NCBI GenBank assembly: GCA_019358895.1
Contig: JAHHIG010000003.1
Span: 186,001-250,000, forward strand
Source: Tildeniella nuda ZEHNDER 1965/U140
GTDB lineage: Bacteria > Cyanobacteriota > Cyanobacteriia > Leptolyngbyales > Leptolyngbyaceae
Reading direction: 5' to 3'
DNA length: 64,000 bases
Shown piece after piece: positions 45,472-53,232 of the stretch. The notes beneath the pieces were generated by a model, which saw only the letters and a program-made list of their open reading frames with translations, made no database searches and was not told the DNA's origin. The translations under genes were made by a program, and so were the position numbers. Positions within the stretch are counted from its first letter, which is position 1. Each line of letters starts with the position of its first letter.

Positions 45472-45727
45472 CGGTCTACCGTCAGTGTGCTCTCTGTTAT
45501 ACCGACTTTTGGCAGGCATACCGTGCGGTCTTCCCACGCCAACGGCACCGCGCTCTGTCGGCAAAGAAAGTGGGCAGACCAATCACATTGAGCGCTTTAA
45601 TTGTCCGTTACGGCAGCGCGTCTCACGCTTGGTGCGCAAGACCCTGTCGTTTTCTAAGAAGCTGGAGAATCATATTGAAGCGATCTAGTTTTTCATTCAC
45701 CACTACAATGCATCCTTACCTCTTTAG
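45465..45727 (+). pseudogene. IS1-family transposase remnant
   Basis: The sequence encodes the C-terminal third of an IS1-type (InsB-like) transposase in pieces: [14 protein letters not shown] in one frame, then after a frameshift [20 protein letters not shown] and [19 protein letters not shown], then a TAG (45686-45688) where the family has tryptophan, followed by FFIHHYNASLPL and a stop. So it carries at least one frameshift and one nonsense mutation and lacks its 5' part. It adjoins the helicase fragment. Confidence 0.85.
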
Positions 45728-45757
45728 CACTACCTGGAAACCTTAGAGGAAATCAAC

Positions 45758-46045
45758 ATGCAGCTTACCATCGTAGCCAAAATTGAGGCAAAGCCCGGAT
45801 CAGAGGATCAGGTGTATCAAGAGTTGCGCAATCTAATTGCACCCACTCAAGCAGAATCTGGATGCCTCAATTACGATCTGCACCGTTCCATTGAAAACCC
45901 GGCGTTGTTCGTGTTCTACGAAAACTGGACGAATCGAGAACTGTGGGAAGCACATATGCAATCTGTTCACATCAAAGGCTTTGAACAGAAAACGGAAGGG
46001 GCGATCGCCAACTGGGAACTCCTATTATTGAAACCCGACCAATAG
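45758..46045 (+). CDS. ABM-family monooxygenase (YgiN-like)
   Basis: A 95-residue antibiotic-biosynthesis-monooxygenase-fold protein: MQLTIVAKIEAKPGSEDQVY, LIAPTQAESGCLNYDLHRS, FVFYENWTNRELWEAHMQSVHI and a C-terminal strand WELLLLKP. Small dimeric members oxidise quinols or act on reactive carbonyls; the substrate cannot be told. AGAGGAAA precedes the ATG. It begins the accessory redox region between the IS1 remnant and an oppositely transcribed dehydrogenase. Confidence 0.88.
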   Translation: MQLTIVAKIEAKPGSEDQVYQELRNLIAPTQAESGCLNYDLHRSIENPALFVFYENWTNRELWEAHMQSVHIKGFEQKTEGAIANWELLLLKPDQ

Positions 46046-46129
46046 CCAATCGCATTACAAGCAGGTTTTGAAAAGCTCCTGACCGGATATCCAGAGTCCA
46101 GTCAGGAACTTCTGTCACGATCCTCGACC

Positions 46130-46984
46130 TCACTGCGGGAAGCGATCGGGCTGACGATGAGATTCTGGAACTTGAGTTCTCGCGTGAGCATTGAGCGACA
46201 TGCCAACAACGGTGCGCCAGAGGCTATCTGGCAACAATTGCTTCATCAACAGGTAAGGACCTGGTTGAGCGGTATAGCGTAGTTTGTCAGTGCGATCGAT
46301 CGCTGCCTGGTAAATCACTGCTGCAACGCCTTCTGGACCCGGCAGATTATTGTTCAGATTGGCGGTCATCTCAATCATATTGCTCACCCCTGGCTCATAA
46401 GCAGTATGCGTTGCCCACTGGAGGGAGCGGGTCATAAAGTCGGTTTTAATCCCACCGGGTTCAATTAACTTAACTCGAATATTGTGGGGTTTGAGTTCAA
46501 ACCGAAGCGATTCGGAGAGACCTTCAACCGCAAACTTTGTCGCGTGATAGGCACTCGACAGGGGAAAGGCAATGCGACCGCCAATGGACGAGATATTGAT
46601 AATTGTTCCATCTTTTTGACCGCGCATCGTGGGCAAAACGTGTTGGATGACAGCAGCTAACCCCAGCACATTTGTTTGAAACTGCTGCGCTAACTGCTGT
46701 GTAGAAATGCCTTCGAGCGGACCGTTTAGCCCGTACCCGGCATTGTTCACCAATACATTGATCGCGCCAAAGCGATCAACCGTTTCCTGAATGGCTGCCG
46801 CGATCGTGTCCTCTTTGGTCACATCCAGATAGGAAACCATTACGTTGGGAGCCTTTGCCCAGTCTCCAGCTTTGTGGGGCGATCGCATCGTTGCTGCTAC
46901 GTTCCAACCCTTTTGACTAAAGTATTTTGCCGTTACTTCTCCAATGCCACTGGAAGCGCCTGTAATCAGAATTGTGTGAGTCAT
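46130..46984 (-). CDS. Short-chain dehydrogenase/reductase
   Basis: A 284-residue classical SDR. TILITGASSGIGEVTAKYF is the NAD(P) loop, NVLVNNAGYGLNGPLEG the NNAG motif, IINISSIGGRIAF the catalytic serine and SAYHATKFAVEG the YxxxK. LIEPGGIKTDFM is the conserved PG segment. Substrate unknown. Divergent from a MerR-type gene, with a perfect 20-bp dyad in the shared promoter region. That arrangement suggests MerR control of this enzyme. Confidence 0.92.
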   Translation of the reverse strand: MTHTILITGASSGIGEVTAKYFSQKGWNVAATMRSPHKAGDWAKAPNVMVSYLDVTKEDTIAAAIQETVDRFGAINVLVNNAGYGLNGPLEGISTQQLAQQFQTNVLGLAAVIQHVLPTMRGQKDGTIINISSIGGRIAFPLSSAYHATKFAVEGLSESLRFELKPHNIRVKLIEPGGIKTDFMTRSLQWATHTAYEPGVSNMIEMTANLNNNLPGPEGVAAVIYQAAIDRTDKLRYTAQPGPYLLMKQLLPDSLWRTVVGMSLNAHARTQVPESHRQPDRFPQ

Positions 46985-47020
46985 CTAAAACGTCCAAACG
47001 TCTACACACAACAGCCTAAT

Positions 47021-47040
47021 CTGTGGAGTATACTCCACAG
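47021..47040. promoter_or_regulatory. MerR-type operator (perfect 20-bp palindrome)
   Basis: CTGTGGAGTATACTCCACAG is a perfect dyad lying between the divergent SDR and merR genes. Read towards the SDR gene, TTGACT directly precedes the dyad (complement of 47039-47044), which then occupies a spacer of about 19-20 bp before a weak -10 region (complement of about 47014-47020). This is the layout of MerR-activated promoters. Confidence 0.78.
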
Positions 47041-47074
47041 TCAAGGGGTGCTTGAGAAAATTTGGAGACGTGCA

Positions 47075-47434
47075 ATGCTCATCAGTGAACTGGCGAAAAA
47101 AACGGGTTTATCGAAAGACACCATTCGCTTTTACGAAAAGATTGGGTTGATTACGGCAGAGGAGCGACAGGCAGGAACGAGAATTTACAAAGAGTTTAGT
47201 GAGGCGACGATCGCACGACTGTTGATGATCAATCAAGGTAAAGGGATTGGCTTTACCCTCAATGAGATTAAACAATTGATTGATGAATGGGAGGATGGCA
47301 CTCTGTCAACCAGGGAGCAAATTCGAGTGATTGAGGGCAAACTGGCAGAAATCGCTGAGAAGATGCAGCGTTTAGGTGAAATGAAAACCTATCTTGCAAC
47401 TAAACTCGATCGCTTAAAACAGGATGTTGCCTGA
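47075..47434 (+). CDS. MerR-family transcriptional regulator
   Basis: A 119-residue regulator. The winged HTH starts MLISELAKKTGLSKDTIRFYEKIGLI and continues AGTRIYKEFSEATIARLLMIN. A C-terminal coiled-coil dimerisation helix follows (TREQIRVIEGKLAEIAEKMQ). There is no conserved cysteine pair for metals or iron-sulfur clusters, so the effector is probably an organic molecule or none. ATG 47075 matches the family N-terminus; the frame runs further upstream through the promoter. The likely target is the divergent SDR. Confidence 0.9.
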   Translation: MLISELAKKTGLSKDTIRFYEKIGLITAEERQAGTRIYKEFSEATIARLLMINQGKGIGFTLNEIKQLIDEWEDGTLSTREQIRVIEGKLAEIAEKMQRLGEMKTYLATKLDRLKQDVA

Positions 47435-47453
47435 AGGGTATGTAGCAAGTCTT

Positions 47454-47508
47454 TTGTTCTAGCCATTCCGATTTTGTATAATATTTAGCATACTAATAGT
47501 TAGCAAGC
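47454..47508 (+). promoter_or_regulatory. marR promoter and operator site 1
   Basis: TTGTTC (47454-47459), a 17-bp spacer and TATAAT (47477-47482) form a good promoter. Directly behind it, 47484-47508 reads TTTAGCATACTAA, then TAG, then TTAGCAAGC. The same composite pattern is found at 48068-48092 before the next operon, indicating a shared regulator, most simply the MarR protein encoded between the two. Confidence 0.75.
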
Positions 47509-47515
47509 AAAAACT

Positions 47516-48010
47516 ATGCTTGAGTTACGCGATTTTCCCAGTGAAGAAACCCTGAAAGCATTTGCCAAACGCTTTCCAGAGCTAAATATGACTGCGCTCC
47601 AAACCTGGCTCAAACTTTTGCGTGTCTCCAGTGATGTAGTGGCTTACCTGGAAAACTACCTGTCGGATTATGGTCTTTCTCGCAGCAAGTTCTTTGTACT
47701 GCTGCTGTTGATGCGAAATCCAGACGGGCTGAACATTACTCAACTGGCAGAAGGGACTGGAGTTTCTTGTGCCACCATGACGGGACTGATCGATCGCCTC
47801 AAGAAAGCCGAACTTGTCACGAGAGAGGAGCTACAGCAAGATCGACGAGTTTTTGTAGTGCAAATCACGTCCAAGGGAGAGCAATTGATGGAAAGGGTGC
47901 TGCCAGAACACTACCGACGAGTTGCAGCATTGATGCATCCTTTGAGTGAACGCGATCGCAAGTCGCTACAAACGTTGCTCGAAAAAGTGAATTCTGGACT
48001 AGAAATGTAA
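47516..48010 (+). CDS. MarR-family transcriptional regulator
   Basis: A 164-residue winged-helix regulator. LSRSKFFVLLLLMRNPDGLNITQLAEGTGV is the first HTH part, ATMTGLIDRLKKAELVTREE the recognition helix, and QQDRRVFVVQITSKGEQLM the wing. MarR proteins are dimers released from DNA by small aromatic ligands or oxidants; one cysteine (VSCATM) sits near the recognition helix. An operator-like 25-bp element overlaps its own promoter and recurs before the downstream propeller operon, so autoregulation and control of that operon are likely. Confidence 0.92.
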   Translation: MLELRDFPSEETLKAFAKRFPELNMTALQTWLKLLRVSSDVVAYLENYLSDYGLSRSKFFVLLLLMRNPDGLNITQLAEGTGVSCATMTGLIDRLKKAELVTREELQQDRRVFVVQITSKGEQLMERVLPEHYRRVAALMHPLSERDRKSLQTLLEKVNSGLEM

Positions 48011-48067
48011 GCAGTTCGCGGTTAAACCATCGGAAAATATACACCTTTGGGTAGAACGATTCATTTA

Positions 48068-48092
48068 TTTAGCTTGCTAAATTTTAGCTAGT
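48068..48092 (+). promoter_or_regulatory. MarR operator site 2
   Basis: TTTAGCTTGCTAA (48068-48080), ATT, TTAGCTAGT (48084-48092) matches the operator at 47484-47508 in 19 of 25 positions with the same spacing. It lies about 63 bp before the ATG of the Tat-exported propeller gene. Confidence 0.72.
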
Positions 48093-48154
48093 TGAATGTA
48101 TTGCGTTAGAGCGGCAGAATTATTGATGTTGTAATTCTAAGGAGCTTGCCAGGT

Positions 48155-49549
48155 ATGTGTGGTTTTTGCGATCGGCGATCGTTCCTGACATTCACCACCG
48201 CAGCGTTTGGGAGTGCGGTGCTGGGCAAAGCGGTTGCTGCTCAATCCTCGCCTCAGCAAAACGTTGACCAGCCGATGATTCTCAACCGTTCCTATTTGCA
48301 AGAAACACCTCAACGCGCTCATTTCAGTCGCTCTTTCAAACGGCAGACCGAAGCGATCGCGCAAAATGTTCAGACGATCGGCTACTGCGACATGGCAGGG
48401 AAACCAGCGTTCAAGCTATCAATTCGGGAGCATCAGGGGCGCTGGTATTTGTTCACCGGACATTTCTGGCATTCGGGTTGGTCGATCGTTGATGTCACTG
48501 ATCCAACAAAGCCAGAAGTTATCAAGTTCATTGCCGGACCCAAGAACACCTGGACGCTGCAAATGGAATTGTCTGGCAACACGATGGTCACAGCGCTGGA
48601 GCAGATTTTCCCCAACTTTGGCGGTCGTCAGCAACAGCCCTTTGACGAAGGAGTATTGCTTTGGGATATTCGTGACCCAATCAACCCGCAACGATTGGGG
48701 CAATTTCGCACGGGTGGCACTGGCACACATCGCAACTTTTACGCCGGTGGACGCTACCTACATCTAGCGGCTGGAATGCCAGGATATGAGGGCAATATCT
48801 ACGTCATTGTGGATATTAGCAATCCAGCAAAACCGCGTGAAGCGGGGCGATGGTGGGTTCCGGGGCAGCATAAAGCGGGTGGGGAGAAACCATCGGCGAT
48901 GCATATCTCGCATCACGGACCCGCTTATGTGGTGGGTAATTTAGCTTATCTCGCTTATGGAGCAGCGGGCATGGTGGTTCTGGATATTAGCGATGTCTCC
49001 AAACCAAAACAGATTGGACGGTTGCCCTTTAGTCCTCCGTTCCATTCGCGCTTTGGTATCCACAGCGTTTTGCCGCTGCCGGAACAGGGCATTGCTTACG
49101 TCAATTCTGAAGACGTGTCCTATGGCGGAGGGGCGGCGGCTCATGCCTCGATCGTCGATATTCGTGATCCTGCCAATCCGTTTCTGCTCTCGATTCTGCC
49201 GCGTCCCGTTCCGCCAGTGGGCTATGGCTACAGCGACTTTTCAGAAAAAGGTGGTTGGCAAGGACCGCACAACATCAATCATCTACAGCACAACCCGGAT
49301 GTGAAAAAGCAAGGAGATCTTTTGTATCTTACTTACTTCAATGCAGGGTTGCGAATCTTTGATGTCTCCAAACCGCGCTTGCCGCAAGAGGTTGGCTACT
49401 TCATTCCACCCGACCCAGAAAAGCGGTTTGGTTCGATGCCAGAGGAGCGCCTGGTGGTGCAAACCGAAGATGTGCTGGTCGATCGCCGGGGTTATATCTA
49501 CATCTCGCATAAAAATCAAGGAGTGTGGATTCTCAAGTATCAAGCTTGA
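48155..49549 (+). CDS. Tat-exported LVIVD-type beta-propeller protein
   Basis: A protein of about 464 residues. The N-terminus has a twin-arginine signal (CDRRSFLTFTTAAFGSAVLG). The mature part has repeated LVIVD-like blades with (V/L)DI(S/R)DPxxP: WSIVDVTDPTKPEVI, LLWDIRDPINPQRLG, VIVDISNPAKPREAG, VVLDISDVSKPKQIG and LRIFDVSKPRLPQEVG. Such proteins are extracytoplasmic, with unknown function; the Tat signal suggests a folded, possibly cofactor-bearing, protein. ATG 48155 has AAGGAG ten bases upstream; a TTG at 48146 is less likely. A MarR-type operator lies ahead. Confidence 0.86.
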   Translation: MCGFCDRRSFLTFTTAAFGSAVLGKAVAAQSSPQQNVDQPMILNRSYLQETPQRAHFSRSFKRQTEAIAQNVQTIGYCDMAGKPAFKLSIREHQGRWYLFTGHFWHSGWSIVDVTDPTKPEVIKFIAGPKNTWTLQMELSGNTMVTALEQIFPNFGGRQQQPFDEGVLLWDIRDPINPQRLGQFRTGGTGTHRNFYAGGRYLHLAAGMPGYEGNIYVIVDISNPAKPREAGRWWVPGQHKAGGEKPSAMHISHHGPAYVVGNLAYLAYGAAGMVVLDISDVSKPKQIGRLPFSPPFHSRFGIHSVLPLPEQGIAYVNSEDVSYGGGAAAHASIVDIRDPANPFLLSILPRPVPPVGYGYSDFSEKGGWQGPHNINHLQHNPDVKKQGDLLYLTYFNAGLRIFDVSKPRLPQEVGYFIPPDPEKRFGSMPEERLVVQTEDVLVDRRGYIYISHKNQGVWILKYQA

Positions 49550-49610
49550 TTAACCAGTAGAAGTTTCTGGAATAAGGCAATTCAATCTTTGAAAACATTG
49601 GGAGAAGACT

Positions 49611-50975
49611 ATGAAATTCCTGATTTCGATCGCCAGTTTGAGCGCGATCGCCCTCATCCCAATTTCAATGCAAATCACCAAAGCGAATGAGTCAAAGCAG
49701 GTCACGCAATCCCCTAATTTTGTCGGTCGCTATCTTGCCGCAATTTCGGATGGAGACTTTCTTGCCAGCACCTACAACGATGGCAAATTGCCGACTGCAA
49801 ATACAGCCATTGATCAGCTATCGATCATTCCGTTACCAATGAATCGCGATCGTCCATCAATTGCTCAAATTCCTATCTCCAACTCCGTGACAGGTGCGCC
49901 TCATGCCCTGTCGCTCTCACCCGATGGCAAAACTGCGTTTGTAGTTGAAACGCAGGGAACACCGCCGCCGGGTGCGACTCAACGCAGTGAATTGCCTGAC
50001 GGACAACAGCTTGTTGCGATCGATCTCTCGACTCCAAGTCAGCCCAAAGTGCTGAAAACATTGGCGATCGCGCCCAAACCAGAAACGGTGCATGTTCATC
50101 CACAAGGCGATTTGCTGGCAATCTCAACCCAAACACCTGGACGAGAACTTGTGCTGGTTCCATTCAAAAATGGTGAGTTTGGTCAGCCCAAAGAGTTCTC
50201 GTTGCGCCAGTTGGGCATTCAACCGGATGCGACACGCTTTCAGGCGGGAATGGCGGCTAGTTTTGTGCAATGGCATCCCTCAGGACGCTATTTAGCCGTG
50301 AATTTGAATTACCGGGATGAGGTGGCATTTTTTGAGGTGCAGCGCGATCGGGGAAACTTACAGCTTGTGCCGTGGGGAACTCCGGTTAAAGTCGGTAAAG
50401 ATCCCTTTACCGGACAATTCACTCCTGACGGTCGCTTCTACTTAACGAGCAACTGGGGACGCAACTTTGGCGAACAAGTCAAAACATTAGAACAGCGATT
50501 ACCAGCAACACGCGGAACGATCTCTGTCATTGCTTTAGCCAACGCAAGAATTCCAAATAATCAGATTCAACATCGGGTTGTCTCAACCACAGCAACAGAC
50601 ATTTCACCCGAAGGTATCACCATTAGTCCCGATGGTTCACTCGTCGTCACTGTCAATATGCGCGGGACACTCTTTCCACAGAACTCATCACGCTTCACTC
50701 GTGAGTCTTCTTTGAGTCTATTGACGCTCGATCGCCAGTCGGGTCAGCTAACCAAAGTCAATGATTATCCATTTGAAGGCATCTTGCCAGAGAGCGCTGT
50801 GTTTGATGCAAATGGGAATTATTTAGCCGTTGCCGTCTATGACTATTTCACCTCTAAACCAGAGGGCGGAGTAGAGATTTGGCGCGTCAACCGAAGTTCT
50901 ATGCCTGCCCTACAACACACGATGCAGAGAATTGATGTCGGTCGAGGTGCTCATCAGGTTGTTGTGGCTCCATAA
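49611..50975 (+). CDS. Exported lactonase-like beta-propeller protein
   Basis: A 454-residue protein with a Sec signal peptide (MKFLISIASLSAIALIPISM, cleaved near KA). Blades show the YVTN/lactonase pattern: GAPHALSLSPDGKTAFVVET, QWHPSGRYLAVNLN, GQFTPDGRFYLTSNWGRNF, SPEGITISPDGSLVVTVNMRG and LPESAVFDANGNYLAVAVYDY. It probably sits in the periplasm. It follows the Tat-exported propeller by 61 bp on the same strand, so both are probably co-expressed under the MarR-type operator. Enzymatic activity is not evident. Confidence 0.85.
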   Translation: MKFLISIASLSAIALIPISMQITKANESKQVTQSPNFVGRYLAAISDGDFLASTYNDGKLPTANTAIDQLSIIPLPMNRDRPSIAQIPISNSVTGAPHALSLSPDGKTAFVVETQGTPPPGATQRSELPDGQQLVAIDLSTPSQPKVLKTLAIAPKPETVHVHPQGDLLAISTQTPGRELVLVPFKNGEFGQPKEFSLRQLGIQPDATRFQAGMAASFVQWHPSGRYLAVNLNYRDEVAFFEVQRDRGNLQLVPWGTPVKVGKDPFTGQFTPDGRFYLTSNWGRNFGEQVKTLEQRLPATRGTISVIALANARIPNNQIQHRVVSTTATDISPEGITISPDGSLVVTVNMRGTLFPQNSSRFTRESSLSLLTLDRQSGQLTKVNDYPFEGILPESAVFDANGNYLAVAVYDYFTSKPEGGVEIWRVNRSSMPALQHTMQRIDVGRGAHQVVVAP

Positions 50976-51004
50976 GTGATGTTTTGTGAAATGAGCTAGG
51001 AGAG

Positions 51005-51238
51005 ATGCAAACGAGGGAACAAAGTGCCTTAATCCTGATTGAGTTTCAGCAAGAATGGCTGGATGAGGATGGCAAAATCAATCATCTGATGCACGATCGC
51101 GAACAGTTTCACTCAGCGATCGCAGCCGCAAAGCAAACGCTAGAAACGGCACGTTTCCGTCTGTTCACCGGGTTCAAACTCTGCGGCTGGACTAAAAAAT
51201 GTCCAATCGAGATCAGATTGCTGCAAAATCTCCAATGA
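51005..51238 (+). pseudogene. Truncated isochorismatase-family hydrolase
   Basis: The first about 50 codons (SALILIEFQQEWLDEDGKIN, then HSAIAAAKQTLETAR) match the start of isochorismatase-like cysteine hydrolases, including the catalytic aspartate position region. After about 51155 the reading continues into DNA that codes, on the other strand, for a piece of an NAD(P)-binding oxidoreductase. The gene is therefore a 5' stub joined to foreign sequence. Confidence 0.75.
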
Positions 51239-51349
51239 TTCTCGATGAGCCAGCGACATTGGGCGGTACTGGTCTGGAAAATCTGGTGTGTCCACTAATT
51301 GAATACCGGGGGCAACTTCCAGGCTGCCCGCTTCGCCCAGCACAAGCAA
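51140..51349 (-). pseudogene. Internal fragment of an NAD(P)-binding oxidoreductase
   Basis: On the minus strand about 69 codons (GEAGSLEVAPGIQLVDTPDF, then ALAHRES-like SLAHRESLEILQQSDLDWTF and FSPAAEFEPGEQT) resemble the middle of NmrA/SDR-like NAD(P)H-binding proteins. Neither the N-terminal nucleotide loop nor the C-terminal part is present. It is inserted or inverted into the end of the isochorismatase stub. Confidence 0.7.
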
Positions 51350-51397
51350 GTAAGAATAATCGAATTGGGAATGCAGTTTGCAGAGGTTTTATAGTTG

Positions 51398-51739
51398 CTA
51401 ATTTTCGCGGTTCAGATGCGCTTCGCCCCAGTTGCAAAGCACGTGTAAAACAGGTTCAAGGCTTCTACCGTAAGCGGTGAATGAATATTCCACTTTAGGA
51501 GGCACGTCTGGATACACGTTTCGATTGACGATCGCGTCTTTTTCCAGTTCTCGCAACTGCTGAATGAGCATTTTTTCCGTAATTTCAGGCATCAGCCGTT
51601 TCAGTTCACCAAATCGTTTTACTTCATCTTTCAAATGCCACAAAATCAAAAGCTTCCATTTTCCACCCAATACGTTGAGCGTCGCCTGCACGAATTCTGT
51701 ACCTGCCGTTTGTTCTGACATTTGCATACCCTCAATCAC
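51398..51739 (-). CDS. HxlR-family transcriptional regulator
   Basis: A 113-residue winged-helix regulator: [54 protein letters not shown], and [24 protein letters not shown], all typical. Two cysteine-related features (one cysteine near the C-terminus) leave thiol sensing possible. It starts at 51739 or four codons later at 51727. It is divergent from an SDR gene, and an inverted repeat overlaps the intergenic region, so it probably represses the SDR and itself. Confidence 0.9.
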   Translation of the reverse strand: MIEGMQMSEQTAGTEFVQATLNVLGGKWKLLILWHLKDEVKRFGELKRLMPEITEKMLIQQLRELEKDAIVNRNVYPDVPPKVEYSFTAYGRSLEPVLHVLCNWGEAHLNREN

Positions 51740-51748
51740 TCTATCGAC

Positions 51749-51770
51749 ACTGACAAAAAAGTAAGTACTT
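51749..51770. promoter_or_regulatory. Candidate HxlR operator
   Basis: ACTGAC (51749-51754), AAAAAA, GTAAGT (51761-51766) form an imperfect inverted repeat (5 of 6 pairs), extended by a palindromic AAGTACTT overlapping at the right. Sites of the kind ACTTAC-N6-GTAAGT are typical of HxlR/YodB-like repressors. It lies 10 bp before the hxlR start codon, between divergent genes. Confidence 0.55.
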
Positions 51771-51837
51771 CCAAAAATGCTAGTATGAGCTTACCTTGGA
51801 AAGTGTCTACTCCATCTCTACTTTGAGGAGTTATTTC

Positions 51838-52569
51838 ATGTCATTACAAGGAAAAGTGGCGATCGTCACTGGTTCATCTCGCGGTATCGGGCGCAGCATT
51901 GCGGAACGGTTGGGACGTGATGGGGCGAGTGTCGTTGTCACCTATGCAGGCAATCGAGACAAAGCAGAAGAAGTGGTGCAAGCGATCGCCGCTGCTGGAT
52001 CAAAAGCAATGGCAATTCAGGTGGATGTGCGGAAACTGGAAGAGGTGCGATCGCTGTTTGAACAAGCGATCGCGCAGTTTGGCAAAGTTGATATTTTGGT
52101 CAACAACGCGGCGGGAAAGAATATTTTCAAACCCACCGCAGACATGACCGAAGACGAATACAACAGTATGTTTGACATTACACGCGGCGTTTATTTCACG
52201 CTTCAGCAAGCCGCGCATCATCTCGCAGACAACGGTCGCATTGTCAGCATCTCGACTAGCGGGACGGCGATGGCAATTCCGGCAGGAGGCGCATATGCAG
52301 GCTGCAAGGCGGCGATCGAACATTTCAGCGCAGCATTGGCAAAAGAATTGGGCGCACGGGGCATTACCGTCAATACGCTTTCTCCTGGTGTCACGGAAAC
52401 CGATGGATTAGTGCTGGAGCAAGCGCAAATTGATCAAATGATTGCTCAAACTCCATTGGGACGACTAGGGCAGCCCTCAGATCTTGCGGATGCCATTGCT
52501 TTGCTAGTCTCCGATGATGCTCATTGGATTACGGGTCAAAGCATTCGCGCCAATGGTGGCATTATTTAG
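51838..52569 (+). CDS. Short-chain dehydrogenase/reductase (3-oxoacyl-ACP reductase-like), paralogue 1
   Basis: About 243 residues. GKVAIVTGSSRGIGRSIAERL, VDILVNNAAGKN, ISTSGTAMAIP, GGAYAGCKAAIEH (YxxxK intact) and VNTLSPGVTETDG are all in place. Substrate unknown. It is one of three full-length SDRs in tandem order between 51.8 and 57.5 kb with nearly the same first 35 bases of coding sequence. Divergent from hxlR and probably under its control. ATG 51838 has a GAGGAG upstream. Confidence 0.92.
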   Translation: MSLQGKVAIVTGSSRGIGRSIAERLGRDGASVVVTYAGNRDKAEEVVQAIAAAGSKAMAIQVDVRKLEEVRSLFEQAIAQFGKVDILVNNAAGKNIFKPTADMTEDEYNSMFDITRGVYFTLQQAAHHLADNGRIVSISTSGTAMAIPAGGAYAGCKAAIEHFSAALAKELGARGITVNTLSPGVTETDGLVLEQAQIDQMIAQTPLGRLGQPSDLADAIALLVSDDAHWITGQSIRANGGII

Positions 52570-52638
52570 TGCAGAAATTGTGATGCAACCAAAGCATCAG
52601 GCGAGGGTTATGACTCTGTAAACGTTACAAGGAAAATT

Positions 52639-53151
52639 ATGACGACAAAAACGACGGTTCTAGTGGTTGGTTCTACCGGAATGCTGGGTTCTAAGATTGT
52701 TGCTGCTCTGCTTGATAAAGGCAATATTGATATTAGAGGAATGGTGCGATCGATCAATGACAGCAATGCCGAAAATCGTAAAAAGATTGAGGCAATGAAA
52801 GCCAGGGGCGTGGCGATCGTTGAAGGCGACTTAATGCAGCCCGAAACCCTACTGTCCGTCACGACGCTGGAAGTCGCAGGTGAGGTGCTGACCGCAAAAC
52901 AATTGAAAGCTGCCTACGAAGCAGCGACGGGCAACCAATTAACCGAAAAACCGTTGGGCAGTGTGGCGGCACTGCAAGCCTGGATTGCTGTCAAAAAAAC
53001 GTCAGCTAGTTCACCCTTCGAGTACATTCCTCAGCAGTATGAGTATGCAATGGTATCGGGTAAAGGCAAACTCGACCAGCTTCAAAACGATCGCTATCCC
53101 CACATCAAGCCCCTATCCGTCAAACAATTTCTGAGCAAAGGAGAGTCATAA
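52639..53151 (+). pseudogene. NmrA-like NAD(P)-binding protein with large internal deletion
   Basis: 170 codons. Residues 1-75 match the start of NmrA-like proteins (TVLVVGSTGMLGSKIVAALL; EGDLMQPETLLSV). After that the sequence jumps directly to their C-terminal quarter (EVLTAKQLKAAYEAATGNQL; YEYAMVSGKGKLDQLQNDRY). About 100-130 middle residues are missing, in frame, so a product could be made but would lack much of the substrate domain. A working mini-protein cannot be excluded; I regard it as a deletion derivative. Confidence 0.7.
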
Positions 53152-53232
53152 AATGGCAACTTTAATGGGAGTGTTGGTAGGTGCTAGTGCCGACTGGTCA
53201 ATTTGTTGCGAGTTCTTAAATCAGAGAACACT

